NCBI GenBank assembly: GCA_900319255.1
Contig: ONNU01000253.1
Coordinates: forward strand, 1 to 19,334
Direction: 5' to 3'
Source: an uncultured Eubacteriales bacterium
GTDB taxonomy: Bacteria > Bacillota > Clostridia > Oscillospirales > Acutalibacteraceae
Length of the DNA stretch: 19,334 nt
Part shown: in pieces, positions 7,105-15,189 of the stretch
Position numbering within the stretch: position 1 is the first letter of the stretch
Layout of the letters: each line of letters opens with the position of its first letter
The notes under the pieces: model-generated
What the model saw: the letters and a program-made list of their open reading frames with translations, nothing else
Databases searched by the model: none
Told to the model about the DNA's origin: nothing
Made by a program: the position numbers and the translations under genes

Positions 7105-10002
7105 CTATTCTTCAAGCGGAGCTTCGGTGACGGTATCAGCTTTTGTAACGCTTCTTTCAAGGAACTGCTGATATGTCATAAGCACCTGTCTGGGCTTTGA
7201 ACCCTCGTGAGGTCCTACAACTCCCATCTGCTCCATTTCATCTATCAGTCTGCCTGCTCTTGCATAGCCTATCCTGAAACGGCGCTGCAGCATGGATGTG
7301 GATGCCTGTCCGGCTTCTACAACGCATCTGATGGCTTCCTCAATCATGGGATCTGTATCGCCGTCTGCATCTCCGCCGTCCTTGCCGCCCTTTTCAGGCA
7401 GCGCAGCGTTTTCTATCTGTTCAAGCACCATATCATCATATTCAACTGCCTGATTCTGCTTGATAAATTCTATTACTCTTTCTACCTCTGTATCATCAAC
7501 AAAGCCGCCCTGTACTCTTACGGGCTTTATTGTTCCGATGGGCGAAAACAGCATATCGCCTCTGCCTATGAGCTTTTCGGCTCCGCCGCTGTCAAGAATC
7601 GTTCTTGAATCCACTGCGGATTTTACTGCAAATGCGATTCGGCTGGGAACATTCGCTTTGATAAGACCTGTGATGACATCAACCGACGGACGCTGGGTTG
7701 CAATTACAAGATGCATTCCCGCAGCTCGAGCCATCTGGGCAAGACGGCAGATGGATTCCTCCACCTCATTCGGCGCTGCCATCATAAGATCGGCAAGCTC
7801 GTCTATTACAATGACTATCTGGGGCATCTTCTCAAGCTTTTTCGGCTCTTCGGGGGTGATGATCTCATCGGGATCAAGCTCTGCCTGTGCCTGAGCAAGC
7901 ATTTCATCCTCCTCGAATGTCCTTTCTGTATCGTCGATTGCTGTTTCATTCTGGAAAGCATCATGATTCTGCGCATTCTGCCTTTCGACAAAACGGTTAT
8001 AGCTGCGCATATCACGGACATTATGCTTTGCAAAGGTATTGTATCTTTTCAGCATTTCATTTACAGCCCAGTTAAGAGCTCCTGCTGCTTTGCGGGGGTC
8101 TGTTACAACGGGGACAAGCAAATGAGGAATGCCGTTATATACTCCAAGCTCAACGACCTTCGGGTCAATAAGCATCAGCTTGACATCATCCGGACTGGAT
8201 TTGTAAATCAGACTGATGAGCATTGTATTTATGCAGACAGATTTACCTGAGCCTGTGGAACCTGCGATAAGAAGATGGGGCATCCTGCTGAGATCTGCAA
8301 GAACAAGTCCGCCTGAAATATCTCTTCCCAGCGCTACAGTCAGATTGCTTTTCGCATTTATAAATTCATCGGATTCAATGAGATCTCTCATCTTTACGAT
8401 AGTCCTGTGCTTATTCGGCACCTCGATACCAACAGCTGATTTTCCGGGAATGGGCGCTTCTATACGCACGCCTATAGCCGCAAGGTTCATTGCGATATCA
8501 TCGGAAAGGTTGGTTATCTTGCTTATCTTGACACCGGATGCGGGCTGCAGCTCATATCTGGTGATGGAAGGTCCGCGGCTGATATTTACTATAGAAGTCT
8601 GTACGCCGAAGCTTTTCAGGACTTCTACAAGCATTGTTCCTCCCTGATTCAGCTCTGCTGAGATGTTTTTGCCGTCCTCATAGGGCTGCGGCTCCAGCAG
8701 AGTTGTCGGAGGCTTGAGATAACGGCCGTTGATATATGAATTATCAGGCGTCAGAACAAATTCTTCAGACTGCTTGCTTCCCTTCTTTTTGCTCCTGGGC
8801 TTTGTCTTTGGCTCAGGCTCAAAGAAGGAGGCGTTTTCAAGATCTACATGATCCTCAGGTATGTCATTTTCCGGTATTACATCCAGCTCTGAAAGATCAA
8901 AATCTCCTGTATCTGTGAAGAAATCATCCGGGAAGCTGTTTGTATTTTTTGCAGGCTTTTTCTTTTTCTTCTTTTCAGCTGCGGGATTCTGAACCATTTC
9001 AGGGGCAGGCTGCGAACTTTGTACCGGCATTGGTGCCGGTGTGGTCATCTCAGGAGCAGGCTGATCCTGCGCCTGTTCAGGAACATTTTTATCAGCTTCA
9101 TAGAAGGGCGTCTTTCTATAACGTCTGAACTGTGAATCCTTCTGCTTGTTCTTCTGTGACAGCTTTTTATCCACCTGTGTGCGCACATATTCCTCACGGC
9201 TTTGCTGACGCTGCTTTGCTCTGTTTTCCTGCTGCTTTTTGCGTACCTGTGTCCGTATCTCTTTTTTATCGCTCATATGCTCTCCTAATTCCTTTACAGG
9301 ACTTTTGAAGGCATTTATCATCTTTATCGTAAAATCACCGAAGGTAAGGGCTATAAATACAAGAAGCAGCAATACCGATACCACTCCCCCGCCTGTCTGA
9401 CCGATGAATTTGACAAACGGTATGCCAAGCATTGCGCCGATAACACCGGGACCTGTATGTGTGCTGGAATAGATAAGGCTGTTATGTAATTCATCAGCAT
9501 AGCCCTTCAGCGGATCTTCTCCTGCACTGAAACAGAATACAGTGCTTGCAAGAAGTATCGTATCTATTGAAAGCAGAATGACCTTTGCTCTGAATTTCGG
9601 AGTGTAATCATCCCTGAAATTCTGATATGAGCAATAAGCCAGTATCACCGGGATCATGAATCCGAACACGCCAAATATGCCCAGATACAATTCATGTATG
9701 GACAGCCAGAATTTCTCTCCAGGCATGAAAAATACAAATGTAAAAAATACAGCCAGGAAAAATAATATGATAGCGCAGATAAACCTTTTTCTCTGCCTTT
9801 GCAGCTCTGCTATCGCTTTTGCGCGCTTCCTTGCCTGAGCGGCTGTCATGGGTTTTCCGGCAGGCTTTTTCCCGGCAGGAGCGGTTTTGGCGCTGCTGCG
9901 CTTCTGAGTGCCTGCTCCGGATGGAGATGACGGCTTTTTGCTTTTCGGTTTTGAAGAAGATGGTTTCTTCTGAGAACTGTTTTTTTCGCCAGAAGCTGCC
10001 AT
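7105..10002 (-). CDS. ftsK: FtsK/SpoIIIE-family DNA translocase
   Basis: Membrane-anchored ATP-driven pump that moves chromosomal DNA through the closing division or sporulation septum. The start at 10002 (MAASGEK) has AAGGAGG six bases upstream and gives 965 residues; the longer frame upstream lacks a ribosome site. Order of parts: a lysine/serine/proline-rich tail (1-72); about four to five helices between 74 and 226; a charged glutamine-rich and proline-rich linker (about 240-420); the motor with Walker A GSTGSGKS (581-588) and Walker B VIVIDE (730-735), plus ATQRPSVDVITG (768-779); and a C-terminal winged-helix gamma domain (about 884-945) that reads DNA polarity signals. Between about 675 and 722 there is an acidic insertion before the Walker B strand which is longer than in SpoIIIE as I recall it. 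Neighbours are uppP upstream and htpG downstream. Confidence 0.96.
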   Translation of the reverse strand: MAASGEKNSSQKKPSSSKPKSKKPSSPSGAGTQKRSSAKTAPAGKKPAGKPMTAAQARKRAKAIAELQRQRKRFICAIILFFLAVFFTFVFFMPGEKFWLSIHELYLGIFGVFGFMIPVILAYCSYQNFRDDYTPKFRAKVILLSIDTILLASTVFCFSAGEDPLKGYADELHNSLIYSSTHTGPGVIGAMLGIPFVKFIGQTGGGVVSVLLLLVFIALTFGDFTIKMINAFKSPVKELGEHMSDKKEIRTQVRKKQQENRAKQRQQSREEYVRTQVDKKLSQKNKQKDSQFRRYRKTPFYEADKNVPEQAQDQPAPEMTTPAPMPVQSSQPAPEMVQNPAAEKKKKKKPAKNTNSFPDDFFTDTGDFDLSELDVIPENDIPEDHVDLENASFFEPEPKTKPRSKKKGSKQSEEFVLTPDNSYINGRYLKPPTTLLEPQPYEDGKNISAELNQGGTMLVEVLKSFGVQTSIVNISRGPSITRYELQPASGVKISKITNLSDDIAMNLAAIGVRIEAPIPGKSAVGIEVPNKHRTIVKMRDLIESDEFINAKSNLTVALGRDISGGLVLADLSRMPHLLIAGSTGSGKSVCINTMLISLIYKSSPDDVKLMLIDPKVVELGVYNGIPHLLVPVVTDPRKAAGALNWAVNEMLKRYNTFAKHNVRDMRSYNRFVERQNAQNHDAFQNETAIDDTERTFEEDEMLAQAQAELDPDEIITPEEPKKLEKMPQIVIVIDELADLMMAAPNEVEESICRLAQMARAAGMHLVIATQRPSVDVITGLIKANVPSRIAFAVKSAVDSRTILDSGGAEKLIGRGDMLFSPIGTIKPVRVQGGFVDDTEVERVIEFIKQNQAVEYDDMVLEQIENAALPEKGGKDGGDADGDTDPMIEEAIRCVVEAGQASTSMLQRRFRIGYARAGRLIDEMEQMGVVGPHEGSKPRQVLMTYQQFLERSVTKADTVTEAPLEE

Positions 10003-10061
10003 ATTATACCTCCTTTTCCCATTGTATTTCCTGAATGAATTATGCCATAGATGACAGTAAA

Positions 10062-10085
10062 TCGGGCAACACTTATGCTGCCCGA
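10062..10085 (-). other. Hairpin between uppP and ftsK
   Basis: TCGGGCA and TGCCCGA arms with a partly paired interior lie 5 bp beyond the uppP stop. The bases that follow on the minus strand (TTTACTG) are only weakly T-rich, so this could be a leaky terminator or an RNA-stabilising stem ahead of ftsK. Confidence 0.4.
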
Positions 10086-10090
10086 CAGGA

Positions 10091-11047
10091 TCAGAATACA
10101 AGCGGCTGGCCTGTAACTATGTTAGTACCGTTTGAAAGCTCGATAACACTGATGATCGTTACTGTAATACCGACCAATGCTGTGTAAATGATAAAGAAAT
10201 ACATTCTGTCTGTCTTGAGAAGCCACTTGAAAAGCTTGATCGCAAAAAATCCTACAAAGGCTGCAACTATCATTCCTACAAGTACGGGAAGATAATCTAT
10301 CTGCACTGCCTCGCCGTTATCCGGGAATAATGCATCCTTACCCTCAAGAATGGCTGCCGCAACGATAGCGGGTGTGCCCAGCAGGAAAGAATAATCAAGC
10401 GCTGCCTGCTTATTGATGCCTCTTACCTGGCTTGCAACGAGTGTTGAGCCTGATCTTGAAACACCGGGGAATATCGCCGCTACACACTGTACAATGCCTA
10501 CTGTGACAGCATCAACAACAGTATATCTCTTTCTGCCGGCTGAGCCGTCCTTTGTCATTCCTTTTTCCTTCCAGACCTTGACAGTATGCCTGTTCATCAG
10601 GTCTCCGATGAGAAGAAGAAGGCTTGTTACCATAAGAGAAATACCAACTACGATGAAATATCCGCTTTTCGCAAACATTTCAGCAAGATCCTTGATCTTC
10701 ATATCAGTGCCGGGAATCGGTATGAACAGCAGGAACAAAGGGATAAGTCCGATAATGAGCATCATTACCATATTTCTTTCATTATCCATCTCTTTCCATT
10801 TGAATTTTCCGGTGAAGATATCCTTTACCATCAATCCAAAGGCTTTCAGCAGGCTTGCAACAAGCTTGATATATACTCCGATGACAGCCGCAAGGGTGCC
10901 GATATGGAGCATTACGGAGAAAAACAGGTTTTCCTCCTGCATACCAAACAAATGCTGAGTAATATTCAGATGTCCGCTGCTGGAAACCGGGAGAAATTCA
11001 GTAAGTCCCTGAATTATTCCCTGTACGATAGAGCTTAGCATTTCCAT
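10091..11047 (-). CDS. uppP: Undecaprenyl-diphosphate phosphatase (BacA/UppP family)
   Basis: Dephosphorylates undecaprenyl diphosphate to the monophosphate carrier lipid used for peptidoglycan and wall polymers (EC 3.6.1.27). It is an integral membrane enzyme and a known cause of bacitracin tolerance. The 318-residue form starts at the ATG at 11047, 8 nt after AGGAGG; the longer frame beginning MITAGLIQ is upstream of that site and not needed. Both signature regions are present: QGLTEFLPVSSSGH (13-26), in which Q13 takes the first place of the family's (E/Q)XXXE motif, and FPGVSRSGST (193-202), with the catalytic-site arginine R198. Several hydrophobic helices fill the rest. It follows the TepA-like protease gene by 119 nt and may share its promoter; the gap shows no convincing terminator. 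Confidence 0.95.
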   Translation of the reverse strand: MEMLSSIVQGIIQGLTEFLPVSSSGHLNITQHLFGMQEENLFFSVMLHIGTLAAVIGVYIKLVASLLKAFGLMVKDIFTGKFKWKEMDNERNMVMMLIIGLIPLFLLFIPIPGTDMKIKDLAEMFAKSGYFIVVGISLMVTSLLLLIGDLMNRHTVKVWKEKGMTKDGSAGRKRYTVVDAVTVGIVQCVAAIFPGVSRSGSTLVASQVRGINKQAALDYSFLLGTPAIVAAAILEGKDALFPDNGEAVQIDYLPVLVGMIVAAFVGFFAIKLFKWLLKTDRMYFFIIYTALVGITVTIISVIELSNGTNIVTGQPLVF

Positions 11048-11166
11048 GTTATGTACCTCCTGTATCAGACCGGCAGTGATCACAGCAAAAGCTCTGCGTA
11101 TTTATGCAGGCATACCTAATGCTTTTTTCTGCCGTAATCAATTATACTCCCGTTCTGATGATTTTA

Positions 11167-11934
11167 TTATCCTTTTTTCTGTTTTCTGCTTTTTTCCTTA
11201 TCTATCATCTTATGCAGTGCGCAAAGAGCGTCATTGAGGGTTCCCACCTTGTCTATCAGTCCGCATTTTACCGCTTCCCTGCCGTCAAGTATGGTTCCGA
11301 TATCCATGACAAGTTCATTGGTATTCATTGCAAGCTCATTATATTTTTCCGCATCTACTGAGGAATTCTCAGTTACAAAGCTCGTTATCCTTCGCTGCAT
11401 CCTCTGGAAATATTCAAATGCCTGAGGGACTCCCAGCATAAGACCATTCATCCTTACCGGGTGTATCGTCATGGTAGCCGATTTCGCAATAAAAGATCTT
11501 TTCGCAGCTACCGCTATGGGAACGCCAATGGAATGTCCTCCGCCCAATACAAGGGATACTACCGGCTTTGTCATGCCTGCTACAAGCTCGGCTATCGCAA
11601 GCCCGGCTTCTACATCTCCGCCTACTGTATTGAGTATGATGAGCAGACCGTCTATCTGCTCGCTTTGCTCTGCAGCTGCAAGCTGAGGGATGATATGCTC
11701 ATATTTGGTGGTCTTGTTCTGTGGCGAAAGAATATAATGACCTTCGATCTGTCCGATGATAGTAAGGCACTGCACTGTATACTTCTCACCGACAGAAATG
11801 ATTGAGCCTGAGTCTATGATACACCGGTTGACATCCTGCGGTATTATCCCGCTGACATCCTCTGATACCTCATCCGGTGTCTGTTCCTCAGAGCAATTGT
11901 TTCTCGCCTTGTCCGCTGTTCTGTGATCGACCAT
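11167..11934 (-). CDS. ClpP-class serine protease, TepA-like
   Basis: A ClpP/crotonase-fold protein of 255 residues resembling Bacillus TepA (YmfB), which is reported to aid pre-protein translocation and to sit beside spoIIIE; a TepA-ftsK neighbourhood is thus preserved here with uppP between. The putative catalytic serine is S135 in GGGHSIG (131-137) and the histidine H158 in TIHPVR; D211 is a candidate for the third residue. The LNTVGGDVEAG region (101-111) matches the oxyanion-side strand of ClpP-like folds. There is no signal peptide or helix, so it should be cytoplasmic. The N-terminal 35 residues are acidic and probably disordered, and the C-terminus is basic (KSRKQKKG). The chosen ATG at 11934 follows AGGAGG by 5 nt; a start nine codons earlier lacks such a site. 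Proteolytic activity is inferred, not shown. Confidence 0.85.
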   Translation of the reverse strand: MVDHRTADKARNNCSEEQTPDEVSEDVSGIIPQDVNRCIIDSGSIISVGEKYTVQCLTIIGQIEGHYILSPQNKTTKYEHIIPQLAAAEQSEQIDGLLIILNTVGGDVEAGLAIAELVAGMTKPVVSLVLGGGHSIGVPIAVAAKRSFIAKSATMTIHPVRMNGLMLGVPQAFEYFQRMQRRITSFVTENSSVDAEKYNELAMNTNELVMDIGTILDGREAVKCGLIDKVGTLNDALCALHKMIDKEKSRKQKKG

Positions 11935-12024
11935 GAAAACCTCCTGATCTGAAGCAAACACAAACGCTTTATACAGATAGTTACTATACTGAATAATCAG
12001 TTAAAGCATAACAGCGTACTTTTA

Positions 12025-12053
12025 AGTATACCATTTTTTCGTGTTTTCTTCAA
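12025..12053 (-). promoter_or_regulatory. Sigma-A promoter of the tepA-like/uppP/ftsK unit
   Basis: Read on the minus strand: TTGAAG (12053-12048), a 17-bp spacer, and TATACT (12030-12025). Both boxes are close to consensus. Transcription would start near 12018, about 85 nt before the ATG at 11934. The upstream stretch (12060-12100) is very AT-rich, as expected for an UP element. Confidence 0.75.
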
Positions 12054-12145
12054 GGGTCTAACCTATAAAATTTTATTATTATAGTAATTATTATTTGCAC
12101 ATGGTGACTACTATATGCGTCCGGGATATCAGAAGATGGTATGAA

Positions 12146-12192
12146 ATAAAAAAAGAACCGGAAAAAGTGAGCTATTCACTTCTCCCGGTCTC
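12146..12192 (-). terminator. Intrinsic terminator of the ECF-truA-DUF5711 unit
   Basis: On the minus strand, an imperfect stem (12155-12192: GAGACCGGGAGAAGTGA paired with TCACTTTTTCCGGTTC) is followed by a run of seven T at 12154-12148 and further A/T. It lies about 40 bp beyond the stop of the beta-propeller gene and isolates it from the promoter of the next unit. Confidence 0.85.
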
Positions 12193-12233
12193 TTTTGCTT
12201 TATTTACGTTATATAACAAAACAGCCGCTGAGC

Positions 12234-13499
12234 TTATTTTTCTTCCTTGTATTTTGCCGGTATCTGATAGATATTGCTTATTCCCAGAACATAAAGAGTT
12301 TCACTGTCGCAGAAGCAGATCTTCCGGGAATCGGGGTTCGACTCAATAACTCCGATCTCCTTCCCCTCCATATTATAGATGCCGATATTATTCGGGAATA
12401 ATGCGCAGATCTTATCGCTGCGGTAATCAAGTGAAAGGATCTTATTGCCGGTTTCTACATCGACTATCTTTTTTCCCTCGGAATTGATGGCTACAACATC
12501 ACATTCGCGTCCGTCAGGATTTGTTGAAAGGGATATAAGAACGCCGAAGTTTCTTTTCATCGTGTATGTCGTCAGATTTTTTGAATCATAGGACAGTTCT
12601 GTCATATTCTTATTATCAATATCAATATGATATACGGAAGTATCTCCGACTGCAACTACCTTGTCGTTATCAAGATAGCAGATATCATATATATAGGAAT
12701 CCTCAAATTCGTACTTCTGATAATATGTCTTCTGACCGAAATCAAGAATGTATATTACAGAAATAAGTCCCCCGTCCTTTGCACTGATACCGCTGAGGGC
12801 AGCCCTTGTGCCGCTTGAATTGACAGAAACACAGCTTACATAATATTCTGCAAAGGAATATGAATAGATCTTGTTATTATTCCTGTCGTTGACCGTAAGA
12901 GTGGAAAGATAATCGTTGCCGTATGTCAGCAGCGCATATGTCCCGTTTTCTGCAATATCTGCGTCAAACAGCTTTCTGTCTGCCGAACCGGAATAAAGGG
13001 TGGTGTCACGGTTGATGATCCTGTATCCGGTGGCATCTGCGTTATAGATTATGGAATACTCTTTATCCGTCTTTAATATGGGATTTGCAAAGGAATGCTG
13101 ATTGTTCTGGTATTCGCCTGCGTTTGAATTCAGCACGACAACAGATGTATCGCTGCAATAAACCGGGGATTTATCCATAAGGCTGAAATTCTCGGTGTTT
13201 ATGGATGTACCGATATATCTTATGGGATAACCCGTTCCTTCGGTCTTTCCCAGAAGATCATACTGGAACCAATGATAGATATTTTCCGGAGTAAGCTTAT
13301 CAAGATTGACAAGCGCAAGAACAACAACTACTCCTAAAAATATTATGATGAATACTCTGAAAAACTTTTTTGTGAGATTATTGGGAACAGGATCGCTGTC
13401 TCTGTACTCCGCAAGGGGAACATCCTCATAGCTCACATATTTCCTGTCCTCAGAGCTTTTTCTTTTCATTTTTTCGGTTAGTTCTTTAAGCTTTTTCAT
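12234..13499 (-). CDS. DUF5711-like membrane-anchored beta-propeller protein
   Basis: Function unknown. The 421-residue form starts at an ATG at 13499, about 9 nt after GGAAAGG; a TTG seven codons earlier is less likely. A basic cytoplasmic head (MKKLKELTEKMKRK) and acidic stretch lead to a single helix at about 46-66. The remaining 350 residues are outside the cell if the positive-inside rule holds. They show repeated short beta-strand units such as TYALLTYG, KVVAVGDTSVYHID, GVLISLS and ICALFPNNIGIYNMEGKEIGVI, the look of a seven- or eight-bladed propeller. This layout fits the DUF5711 family of Clostridia as I recall it. No catalytic motif was seen; a binding or scaffold role at the envelope is the natural guess. 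It follows truA by 83 nt without a clear terminator and is the last gene of its unit. Confidence 0.75.
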   Translation of the reverse strand: MKKLKELTEKMKRKSSEDRKYVSYEDVPLAEYRDSDPVPNNLTKKFFRVFIIIFLGVVVVLALVNLDKLTPENIYHWFQYDLLGKTEGTGYPIRYIGTSINTENFSLMDKSPVYCSDTSVVVLNSNAGEYQNNQHSFANPILKTDKEYSIIYNADATGYRIINRDTTLYSGSADRKLFDADIAENGTYALLTYGNDYLSTLTVNDRNNNKIYSYSFAEYYVSCVSVNSSGTRAALSGISAKDGGLISVIYILDFGQKTYYQKYEFEDSYIYDICYLDNDKVVAVGDTSVYHIDIDNKNMTELSYDSKNLTTYTMKRNFGVLISLSTNPDGRECDVVAINSEGKKIVDVETGNKILSLDYRSDKICALFPNNIGIYNMEGKEIGVIESNPDSRKICFCDSETLYVLGISNIYQIPAKYKEEK

Positions 13500-13582
13500 T
13501 TGATTATGCCTTTCCTTCAATAGTCTTGAGCTTACTGAAAATCAAAAAGCCTGTGTTTCAGCTTTGTGCTGACTGCATAGCC

Positions 13583-14317
13583 TCAGTAGAACACTTTATT
13601 AAGATACAGACCGTGCGCCGGCGCTGTGGGTCCGGCAAGACTGCGATCCTCTGCTTTTATTATCTCCGGGATATCCTCAGGGGTAAGCTTTCCCTGTGAA
13701 ACATAAAGAAGCGTTCCTACTATTATTCTTACCATATTATATAAGAATCCGTCTGCCCGCACCGATATGGTCACCATATCATTTTCTCTGCTTACAGAAA
13801 GACCTGATACTGTGCGGTGGAAATCCCCCTTTTCTCTTTTATCAAGGGTACAGAAGGAGGTGAAATCGTGATATCCGATAATATTTGACGCCGCTTTATT
13901 CATTTTGTCCAGATCAAGGTCATACCAGTAATGAAGAGCGTATCTGTCAAGAAAGGGATTCCTGATATCATTATTCCATATCTTATAAATATACTCCTTC
14001 CCCTTACAGGAATATCTTGCGTGAAAATCCTCCGGCATTTCCTGAGCGTTCAGCACTGCAATGCTGGGCGGAAGATAATTATTCAGCGCCGGGGGTATCC
14101 TTTCAACAGGAATACGGTGTTCTGTCCTGAAGCTTACGCAATACATATTTGCGTGTACTCCGGAGTCTGTGCGGCTGCAGCCCTTTATATCGGTTTTTCC
14201 GAAAACAGCAGTCATGCCCTTCTGGAAAACCTCCTGCACAGATACTGCATTTTCCTGTATCTGCCAGCCGTGAAAACAGCTTCCGTCATACATCATTGTA
14301 AGCAGAATATTTCTCAT
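13583..14317 (-). CDS. truA: tRNA pseudouridine(38-40) synthase TruA
   Basis: Converts uridines 38, 39 and 40 in the anticodon arm of many tRNAs to pseudouridine (EC 5.4.99.12). The 244 residues match the usual 245-270. The opening YDGSCFHGWQIQ (10-21) and the catalytic loop CSRTDSGVHA (47-56), with nucleophile D51, are diagnostic; LDKREKGDFHRTV and DGFLYNMVRIIVGTL later in the chain are also conserved. The ATG at 14317 follows AGAGGT by 4 nt. It lies 18 nt after ecfT, the order ecfA-ecfA-ecfT-truA being widely conserved in Firmicutes, so the genes are almost certainly one transcript. Confidence 0.96.
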   Translation of the reverse strand: MRNILLTMMYDGSCFHGWQIQENAVSVQEVFQKGMTAVFGKTDIKGCSRTDSGVHANMYCVSFRTEHRIPVERIPPALNNYLPPSIAVLNAQEMPEDFHARYSCKGKEYIYKIWNNDIRNPFLDRYALHYWYDLDLDKMNKAASNIIGYHDFTSFCTLDKREKGDFHRTVSGLSVSRENDMVTISVRADGFLYNMVRIIVGTLLYVSQGKLTPEDIPEIIKAEDRSLAGPTAPAHGLYLNKVFY

Positions 14318-14335
14318 GTCTACCTCTTTATTATT

Positions 14336-15148
14336 CTATATTACATTTGAAAACATTATATTTGAAATGATTATCGCTGAAAATATCAGCAGGCTGGAAA
14401 GTGATGCCGCAAGATCACGAAGGGAGAAATGAAGCACCTTCATTCTTGTGCGGTTCTTTCCTCCGTTATAGCAGCGGCATTCCATCGCTGTCGCAAGGTC
14501 GCCTGCCCGTCTGAATGCGGATACAAACAAAGGTATCAGAACCGGTATCAATGCCTTGACACGGCGGATGGGGCTGCCGTTTTCCATATCGGCTCCCCTT
14601 GATTTCTGGGCATTCATTATCTTATCGGTCTCATCCAGAAGTACCGGGATGAATCTCAGCGCTATGGTCATCATCATGGCTATTTCATGTACCTTGATGT
14701 GAAATATCGTCAGAGGCTTCATCAGACATTCCAATGCATCCGTCAGATCGGTGGGCGATGTGGTATAGGTAAGCACGGAGCTTATCATCATTAGCAGCGA
14801 TATCCTCACCACAACAAATGCGGCATTGATAAGTCCTCCCTTTGTCACAGTAAAGATCCACCATTGCCAGAGAACTTCTCCCGAGCCGTAAAATATATTC
14901 ATTATGCCTGTTATGATAATGACAACAAGAACAAGTCTCAGGCTTTTCAGATATTTCAGAAAGCTTATCCTTGTCAAAAAAATAATTAGAAATGAAAACA
15001 GCGTCATTATCAGAAGTGAAACAAAATTCCTGCATAAAAACAGGAATACTATATATGCAATAAGCAATAGGATCTTGGATCTTGCGTCCAGTCTATGTAC
15101 AAAGGAATTGCCCGGCAGATACTGACCGAGCGTCATATCTCTTACCAA
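14336..15148 (-). CDS. ecfT: Energy-coupling factor transporter transmembrane protein EcfT
   Basis: The scaffold subunit that couples the two ATPases to interchangeable substrate-binding S proteins for vitamins and transition metals. The 270 residues hold helices at about 24-38, 42-59, 70-87, 106-127 and 243-265. The coupling helices carry the two conserved Arg motifs as SRGAD (183-187) and CRCYNG (224-229), which dock into the ATPases. LDARSKI (20-26) near the N-terminus is also typical. The start is a TTG at 15148, 8 nt after AAGGAG. An ATG five bases further upstream is out of frame and opens only ATG ATT TGG TAA, which overlaps the TTG. The next in-frame ATG (M5) would be about 20 nt from the ribosome site. 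Gap to the preceding ATPase gene is 41 nt. Confidence 0.93.
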   Translation of the reverse strand: MVRDMTLGQYLPGNSFVHRLDARSKILLLIAYIVFLFLCRNFVSLLIMTLFSFLIIFLTRISFLKYLKSLRLVLVVIIITGIMNIFYGSGEVLWQWWIFTVTKGGLINAAFVVVRISLLMMISSVLTYTTSPTDLTDALECLMKPLTIFHIKVHEIAMMMTIALRFIPVLLDETDKIMNAQKSRGADMENGSPIRRVKALIPVLIPLFVSAFRRAGDLATAMECRCYNGGKNRTRMKVLHFSLRDLAASLSSLLIFSAIIISNIMFSNVI

Positions 15149-15189
15149 ATCATGTTCTCCTTTTTTCAGTGGTCTTTCCTGATGCTGTT

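Noticed and set aside
7711..8250. Long plus-strand ORFs (up to 179 codons) opposite ftsK and others opposite acn, uppP and the ATPase genes
   Set aside because: Shadow frames of strongly supported genes; no ribosome sites or recognisable motifs.
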